Assembly (NCBI GenBank): GCA_010279815.1
Contig: QEOQ01000344.1
Location: forward strand, 667,458 to 731,457
Source of the DNA: Brachionus plicatilis
Lineage: Eukaryota; Rotifera; Eurotatoria; Ploima; Brachionidae
DNA length: 64,000 bases
Reading direction: 5' to 3'
Below are positions 56,701 through 64,000 of the stretch, piece by piece; positions within the stretch are counted from its first letter, which is position 1; every line of letters begins with the position of its first letter. The notes below the pieces were generated by a model, which ran no database searches, was not told the origin of the DNA, and was given only the letters and a program-made list of their open reading frames with translations. The translations under genes were made by a program, and so were the position numbers.

Positions 56701-59700
56701 ATTCTTTCCTGAATAAAAAATTCAATATTTATAATTTTTTAAAAATTTTAATTCTATTCTTAAAATAAGTCAAAGTCTTGACTTGTTTTTTTTAAATTTG
56801 AACCTTTCTTTTTCCTAGTGGCTTTCTAACTGAACCATTCTTGTTGTAAACAACTGGCGCACTAACACTTGTTGAAGTATTTTGTATATTTTACACCAAA
56901 TATTTCCCAGTGTATATCATCAGCACAAATCCCATTAGATATAATGATGGTTCGAAACGATCCACCAATATATAGTCAGAATAATAATATTCCCATTGTT
57001 GTCGGTACACAGCAGGGTCACACCGTTCAACGTTTGCCATTGCAAGATATACCAATACAACAAAATATACAAAATACTTCATATAACATTGAAAAAGAAA
57101 TTTAAACAAATAATTTTATTCTTTCCTGAATAAAAAAATTCAATACTTATAGTTTTTTTAAAAATTTTAATTCTATTCTTAAAATAAGTCAAAGTCCTGA
57201 CTTGCACTTGACTTGTGGCTTTTATACAACTCTGGTAAAATGTTTGAATTTAATGTTTTTTTAATAGAATAAAATAAAATAAAATAAATTAAATTGATTT
57301 CATTTACAAGTTAATTTTTAAAATCAAATTTTTAAATATTTGAATTTTTTTTAGATTTGAAATATTGTTAAATTTCGATGTATAAATTTTTAAAAGAAAA
57401 ATAGATTGCTCTTTAAAAATATTTTTATTTTTCTTTCCTTTTAATTAATAAATACCTTATTGAAAATTGTTTAGAATGGCTACAATTTTTTAAAGTTCAA
57501 GACTTAAAGATTAGCAATAAAAGCAATAGTGAGATATTCAAACAGAATTAAAAAAAAATAAGTTTAAACATTAAAATATATCCAATAAATTATTTAAAAA
57601 TTACCCAAATCATTCTTAAAATTTATTTTTACATACATTTTTAACTAGAATTTTTGAATGTTCGAATAAACATTTATTTGATTTTAGTTTGAATATCTCA
57701 TACTTGATTTTAACACTAATCTAAATTGAGTCATTCTTATTTTAAATTTTCTTTAAGAATGTCCTACAAATTTTTTTTCTAAAAATTTTGGGCTAAAAAT
57801 TAAAAAAAAAAAACTAAAATTTTAAATTGCCTCTCATAAACTTGACATTCAGTGGTTGTATTTAATAAATCATTTTTTTATACAGTTTTGTGCTAATTTT
57901 TAAATTAAAATAGAAAGTTTATTCAAGTAAAAGCTAACAGTGATTGATTTAATTCTTTTACTGTATCGAAAAAAATTGAAAAAAAACTGGTAATATTTAA
58001 AAAAGTTTTTAAACTTTCTAAACTTTAGAAAATTAAATTAATTTAGCTATTGAACTGATCCTAAAAAAATAACGGATCGCCAGATTTAAGAGACTGATTA
58101 AATTTAATTGACATTTTTGCAGATTTATAAATTTTATTCATCAACAGTTGTAGCACCTTGTTGCATTTAATAAATCAATTTAAATCACAATTAAATAATT
58201 TGTTTCTCTTAAAAAATTTCTTCTCAAATTCTTGTAAATTTTTTAAAAGGAAAATACAGGTTGTCGAAATGGGTTTATTCAGTTGATATAGATAAAGTTA
58301 GATTAAGAATAAGTAAGATTAAATTTGGTGAAAATTAAATATTTTTGTGCTTCTAAATAGCGTTAGATAAATAAAAAAGAAAAAAAAAGTAGTGAAATTT
58401 TTTAAATTTAATTTAATTATTTAAATATTACCAAATAATGATTTATAAGTGGTTTATTAATTTTAATTTCTTTGAACTTAAATTAAATTGTTTAATAAAC
58501 CATATTTAAGAAGCAACCGGGCATTGTAAAAAAAAGCGAAAAAATAAGATTTTTTTCTCAATAATATTAATTACCTGAGAATTATCATTAAAACCCTAAA
58601 AAAAAAACAATTCACTAATTTACATCTTTTTTGGCAAACAATCAAAATAAAAAATCAGCTTACATTTATAAAATCCGTAAGACCATTGAACAGTGAAGTA
58701 AGAAGAATTTTTTGCTGCTGATGTTGGTCATTATTAAACTTATTTTTTAAACAAGACAGCATTAGTGAAAAAAAAGGCTGCTGATTCCAAGCAATGATGT
58801 TCTTGATTGCCTGAGTTTCTTTTTCACTTTTATTCTTGGCACCCCAAAACGCTTTGCCCAATTCCTGTAAACTTTTAGCTTAAAATTAAAAAATAAAAGC
58901 AAATTCAATTAAATGACCATTGGATTTTGAATACATGCATGCTCAAGGGTTTTTAGCTGACACAAATCAGGCAATTTTGTAATCAGCGGAGCTATCAACC
59001 AAACACCAATGGCTTTATTGGACTGGTTTCGATCCAAATTTTCAAATTCATCCACATCTTCATTGTGTTCCAATTCAACATTTAGATCAGTCTCGGCCAA
59101 AATAACCTCAGTTATGTCCTCGGGATTTTCGTTGTCCACCTGCATTGACTCATTCTTTTCCAAAGGAGACTTGATCAGCTGAGAATCAGCTTCTTTTTCA
59201 TCTTGGTTGGCGTCCATCTGGCTTGCCGAGCGCAGCAAACTTGTCTGCGGAACTAAATTTGCTATGTCCGGGTCTATCAAAAATTCCACTGTTGTTTTGG
59301 CAAAAAAATCAATCGCAAAGTCATAGTACCTTTCTCTCTGTTTGTCCAATTCAATCATTAGCTTAAACTCGAGCAAACTCTCTCTAAATGTCCAAATGTT
59401 CAAATTTTCCAATATGTACCGGATGAAGTCTTTGGTTGAAGTTTGTTCATTTTGTTTTCTGAGCTCATGTGACTGCGGATAGCAAATGATGTGCAGCAAA
59501 TTTTGAGCACTGCGTCCCAAAGCCGATTCTAGCAGTTGGTTTGATTTGAGCAAGTTGTCTCCCTCATGAAAGCATCTTTCTTTGATCCAATCGTGCTCAC
59601 AAATTTCGTGGAGAACACTTCCGGCAAATTGTGCCAAATCCATTTCATCGTTTCTCTCATCTCTGGTGCTGCGCGATGACTGGTTCTTTCTGCCAGAAGA

Positions 59701-62700
59701 GCTCTCTCTTTTTGTATCGCTCATGATAAACAAACATTTTAGGACCAGAAGAAATGTGCTGAACATGATAGAGCGGCAATTGGCCGTGAGCATTCTTTGG
59801 TCCGTGCCAGACCGTCTATACTTGAGGGGTTTTGGCGAGCTGGTAAATATGTGGTGAATTATGTGACAAGCTAGGGATGCGCTTGGTTCAAGGCTGGAAA
59901 AATTGTTGGACTGCTCATTTGTGACTTAAAATAAAATTAACTAAGCTATTTTTTGTTCAGATTATTTACTTTTTGGACAAGCCATTATACAAGTTTTGAC
60001 GACCATGATTATGAAGTCGTTCAGAATAAGACAATGCCGTGAGGCCAAAATTGATAAAAAATGTTTAAAATTTTCTTTAGATTTTCGACTTTGAATCTTA
60101 AATTTAATTTTTTTAAATTAAATTAAAATTTTTTCTTCCTTTTTTACATTTATTTTATTGATTATTTCATTGAACATTGACCGTTCTTTGTTTGGCTCAG
60201 TGTTGCGATAGTGCAAAGCTTTGGTCGCATTTTGCCAAAATGTAATCAGCATATTGCAGCGACTTGTTAACTCGGCGCAAAGATTTGCCACTCGAAACAT
60301 CCTTAAACATTTGTTGATTTTAAATAGATTTAAAGAATATAATTTTTTTATTTTTAAACTTACTCATCTTTTTGAAGTGAGGATAAAGTCAAAAATACAT
60401 GAGCTACAAAGTTATACTGTAGATCTTTGCTTTGTCCTATGTAATTTTCTATTTCATCTACTGTGTGGCTGAAAAAAATAAAAAAATAATTTCTTTTTTC
60501 TTATTTTAATTCACAGGGTCTTTCAAATTTTATTTTTTTTTCTTAAAACGATTTAAATTTTGAAAAAAATTTTTTAACAATGGAATATATATTTAACTCA
60601 AATTTTGACCGATTTTAAAAATTGATTTTTATTTTTATATTTTCCTGCGTCTTTTTTAAAAACCTTTTTTGTTAAGGATAAGGAAATATTAGGAAATTTT
60701 TTTCAACTAGCATAGTTTATTTTCGATTATTATTTAACTTAAAAAACTCTAAATTAAATGAAATCAAATCAATTTATACAAAATACTAAAACAAAGTTTT
60801 TGACCATTTATTTGAATATACATCAAGAATACTTAAATAAGAATCATAGTAAACTAAAACCATAAAATTCATGTGGCCGTCATAATGAACATGGAACGGC
60901 AAAAATTCAAATATTAATTTTGCTTTAAAACTGGCTTGAAACTTACTCATTTTTTAAAAGATGATAAACTTTGTATAATATTCATTAGATTTGTATCTAT
61001 TTTAACCTTACTTTTAATTACATAAATATCTAATTAGAATTAATATTGTTGTAATGCTTAAAATCTATTGATAATTTTATTAAAGGACCATAGTAAACTA
61101 TAACCATAAAAATAATAAATTATACCACTTATTTAATAACACAACTACAAATTAAATTTTCAATCAGACATTAAGTTTTTTTCCACTAATCTAGTTATAT
61201 TACCAATAATTTTTATTTAAACCATTTAAACCAGAGTTGTTTTAGAGTCATAAAGTCAAATCAAGTCATTAGACTTGACTTGAAATTTTTGTTTTAAAAA
61301 GTTTTAAAATTCATGTGGCCGCCTAAAAAAATTCAAATATTATTTTTGAATTAAAACTGGTTTGAAATTGACTCATTTTTGAAAGATGATAAAATAAACA
61401 ATATATTATTTTAGAGGATTAAAAATTGATTATAATAATTAAAGATTCGGAAATATAAAGAAATGTAAAATTTGTGACACACAAATGAAAAAAAAATATT
61501 TTATCATTTAAATAAATGTAAGCAAAATTTTTATTTTGTTATTTTTTATACTTCTTTTGATAATTTTTTATTAAATTTATGGTTATTGTAATCAAAATAT
61601 GGTAAAAATAAAAATTATAGGTAAAAAAAAACTTTAAAAAATTTTACAAACCGATTTTAATACAATTCTCTCCAGTTTCAATTAAAGTAAGATCTAAATT
61701 AATTTAATTCTTTATTTTTGACTGTAAATTATTTTTTAAATAAAATTGTGTGATTGAAAATTTATTTTGTGGTTGAATTATTAAATTAGTCGTATAATTT
61801 ACTATTTTTATGGTATTTCTTACTTTTTTGTGGTTTGATAATATTTTCGCTCTTTATTTAAACTATATAACTAAAATATTAAAATAAAAGTTGAAAAATA
61901 AGCGCTGATATTTGGAAATTTCCTGAAAATTTTTTTCTTAATTATTTTACTAAATAAAAAATTAAACAAAATTAAGTCATCTATTCGAATGTCAAAAATA
62001 CCATAAATGGCTCAATCACTTTATTATTAATTATCACTTGGTACATCATCTACATATAAATTTTTAGTTTTTTTAAATATTTTTATTTTAAAATAGATAT
62101 TTTATTAGGGCATCTTGAAGTTTAGGATCAGAAAAATCAGATCAAAAAGTAATTTTTGAATGGTATTTAATTGGTATTTGATTAAATCTCTCTGCAAAAT
62201 GCTAAATAATGCAAAAAACATAATGAATATTAGAAAAGGCTCTGCAAAAACTCTGCAATTAAATTGCTAAGTTGAATTAAATACTTTTTAATGACATGCA
62301 TTTTCCTGCAAAATTGCAGAATTTTTGCAGAGCCTTCTCTAATATTCAGCATGCTTTTTGCATTATTTAGCATTTTGCAGAGAGATTTAATCAAATACCA
62401 TTCAAAAGTTATATAAAAATTACTTTTTGATCCGATTTTTTTGATCCTAAACTTCAAGATGCCTTTAATTAGTTCACTTTTTTTAAATTCATGTCAAAAC
62501 TCCACCTCATGGAAAAAAAATGACAATTTTTGAAGCTTTAAAAAAAACTAAAAAAAATAATTTCTCTATTCCTTTTTTTAATTGTATTTTTTTTAACTTT
62601 TTTTTAAAAACATTTCTATTCTAATCTGAGGGAGCTAAATCCCGATACAATTAAATGGATGATAAGTCTAGCAAAACCCATTTTTTAAAAAAAATTTTAG

Positions 62701-64000
62701 TTTTAAAAAGTAAAAAAAAAAAAGCTAAAATTTAACATACTCAGTGGTGGTGATCATAGAATTGAGTAGATCGTCCGGTTTCATCTGATAAGACACTTGT
62801 GAACTATTTCTGTCTGTCTGAGGCTGTTGAGTGAAGCATTTTTCAGCCCTGATCTTGTTCGCAATCGAATCAAACAGTGGAAATTGATTTTTAATGAAGC
62901 CACATGATGTGTACATGTCGTTGAGCAGCATTAGAGCGCATTTTTCATGCGACGAGCACTTGGAGGGCTTTTCAACATTGGCAACCAATTTAAAGACCAG
63001 TTCGAATACCTCAGCGGCCAAGTCCTTCCACAAAACAAGCGAAATAAGATGCAGCCTAAGCACGCCAATAATGTTCAAATAAAAATGAGACAAATATTCA
63101 AAATAGGGCGACTTGGAGCTTGAGGCAGACTTGGAAGTCAAAAATTTGCCTCTCAAATACTCGCCAACACTTGGACCCAAGTGCAACAGCTTTATGACAA
63201 ACAAAAACAAGCCAAACACATTCATATTGGTCTCCATCAAGTCAAATACAAACAAAATAAATTGCTGCTTGGGCAGATAGTTTTTGTGAGCCACATTTTT
63301 CAACACTTCCAACACAAATTGATTGACTCGGGCTATTATCGAATACTGGTCGTAATAGCTCATTTTGCTATACTCTTTTTGTATGTTGGACAACAGGTCT
63401 GACTCTGCTTGGCTCAAATGGACGTGTATGTTGGTTATGGAGTTCAAGTGTCGGCTGTAATTAGACCCAGCACTGTTTGTGTTCAATGAGCTGATTGTGG
63501 TGTTTTCGTTCAGGTCAATGGAAGACTTTCGCCGGAACAGGCCTTGAAATTGCTTGGTCAACGAGTGGATTTTGTCCAGAATTTCTTGCTTTTTGGAGCC
63601 AAAGCCGTACAAGAGCACAAAACGCTGGTTGCGTTCGTGTGTGTAGCTCTGGGTCTGTGGCAAAGGCAAATTGAGCACAAAGACAGCAAATTTTGACATT
63701 TTGATGACCCCGTTGGTGCAATTGCTGCTTCTGATGCTGAGCTGACTGTTTGACTTTAGGGCATCGGAGGACTTGCATGGAGTGGGCACCGAGCTGGGCG
63801 CGAACTGAGGCGTGTGTGGCAAAGGGTTGTAGGCTGGAATAGAGGCCGGCGGGTGCTGGTCAACACTCATCGGGTACTCGATTGAATTTCTGCTCATGGA
63901 AAGCTTGGCTTTGAGCTGACTGTGCTGTTGGTGCTGCTGTTGTTGTTGTTGCTTGAGTTCCAATTGTTTTTTTTTGAACGGCATGAACACGTTCACGGGC
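53742..64000 (-). CDS. MED12: Mediator complex subunit 12 (5' end outside the window)
   Basis: Eight exons visible, high to low: beyond 64000 to 62741, 60468-60364, 60301-60148, 60096-59970, 59924-58918, 58864-58664, 58595-58575 (a 21-nt microexon), 56021-53742; phases all close, about 1716 codons in view. Exon 1 here contains the core of the LCEWAV domain (LPLPQTQSYTHERNQRF, LLYGFGSK, MSYYDQYSIIARVNQFV, FVFDLMETNMNVFGL). Later exons match the conserved middle (LCAELTSRCN; FLLVLKCLFIMSD; AIGVWLIAPLITKLP; FFSLMLSCLK; LHIRLSLVGSMFDF). The last exon ends in a long Gln/Met/Pro-rich low-complexity tail. MED12 tethers and activates CDK8-cyclin C in the nuclear Mediator kinase module with MED13. The activation segment at the N-terminus is off-window. 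The donor at 58917 (GTCATT) is atypical but phase-consistent. Confidence 0.93.
56349..57234. mobile_element. hAT-like element, family B, in a MED12 intron, 8-bp duplication
   Basis: Flanked by identical GTAAAATG (56341-56348 and 57235-57242). Ends CAGACTAGTATAAAAGTC and GGCTTTTATACAACTCTG are decayed inverted repeats. The interior has a near-identical direct duplication of about 120 bases (56660-56780 and 57085-57205) and a 78-codon frame (56869-57105) of unknown meaning. It sits in the 2.55-kb intron before the last MED12 exon. Confidence 0.8.
60860..60975. repeat. Fragment of family B-related repeat
   Basis: Contains TTCATGTGGCCG, GGAACGGCAAAAATTCAAAT and an ACTGGCTTGAAA...GATGATAAA stretch shared with 61300-61400 and partly with 26560-26640. 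Internal part of the hAT-like repeats, in a MED12 intron. Confidence 0.45.
61232..61400. mobile_element. Truncated hAT-like MITE, family B
   Basis: Left end CAGAGTTGTTTTAGAGTC and AAGTC/GACTT words are clear. The right terminal repeat is missing, so no target duplication can be tested. Located in the first visible MED12 intron. Confidence 0.55.
62109..62463. mobile_element. MITE family A, copy 3: near-perfect long palindrome
   Basis: GGCATCTTGAAGTTTAGGATC at left and its exact reverse complement at right; complementarity continues inward through ATCAAAAAGTAATTTTT and CTCTGCAAAATGCTAAATAA almost to the centre, so the whole 355 bases could fold into one hairpin. Ends match copies 1 and 2. Inside the 2.27-kb MED12 intron. 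Confidence 0.85.

Noticed and set aside
56869..57105. 78-codon frame within the hAT-like element
   Set aside because: Inside a non-autonomous transposon with an internal duplication; no recognisable domain, so not called a gene.
1..64000. CRISPR array, bacterial operon or rRNA gene
   Set aside because: No regularly spaced identical repeats with unique spacers, no Shine-Dalgarno-linked gene strings, and no rRNA-like sequence; introns show the DNA is eukaryotic.

Overview
The window looks like nuclear DNA of an invertebrate animal. It is extremely AT-rich, its genes are split by GT-AG introns (many only 48-62 nt), it carries animal-specific proteins (class XVIII myosin, Mediator subunit MED12), and it is full of animal DNA transposons and non-LTR retrotransposon fragments. 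A small protostome such as a monogonont rotifer would fit, but nothing here fixes the phylum. Exon models were built by hand from splice signals, reading phase and family knowledge; all phases close.

Layout. 1.2-2.8 kb: a three-exon RING-H2 protein with PARP14-type RRM repeats, and a convergent 39-residue membrane micropeptide. 3-12.9 kb: accessory DNA with several terminal-inverted-repeat elements, a two-exon secreted 8-cysteine peptide gene (6.6-7.0 kb), an orphan terminal exon (7.9 kb), a hAT-like MITE with a perfect target duplication, a MULE transposase remnant, a tandem repeat, and a pogo-like element with a Tc1-like element nested inside it. 13.2-14.0 kb: an unrecognised one-exon gene. 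14-19.7 kb: gene-free AT-rich DNA with more MITEs and a dead Tc1 copy.

19.7-34.0 kb (minus): a complete myosin XVIII gene in eight exons (about 1890 aa), whose large introns hold a 5'-truncated LINE, a hAT remnant interrupted by a MULE, and another hAT-like MITE; a 33-base assembly gap lies at the end of the motor exon. 35.0-36.7 kb (plus): a secreted CocE/NonD-type hydrolase with a signal-peptide exon. 37.4-50.4 kb (minus): three copies of a six-exon cytochrome-b5 front-end fatty acid desaturase, nearly identical in most exons but divergent in one membrane segment; between copies 1 and 2 lie inverted and direct repeats, a GC-rich repeat block, a hAT-like MITE and half a tRNA. 50.4-53.7 kb: LINE debris. 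53.7-64.0 kb (minus): MED12 in eight exons, running off the right edge of the window.

The genes do not form an operon or evident pathway. The clearest functional cluster is the desaturase family (polyunsaturated fatty acid synthesis in the ER). The most interesting points are the mosaic desaturase trio, the secreted bacterial-type hydrolase, the RRM plus RING-H2 combination, two short peptide genes, and the nested transposon families.
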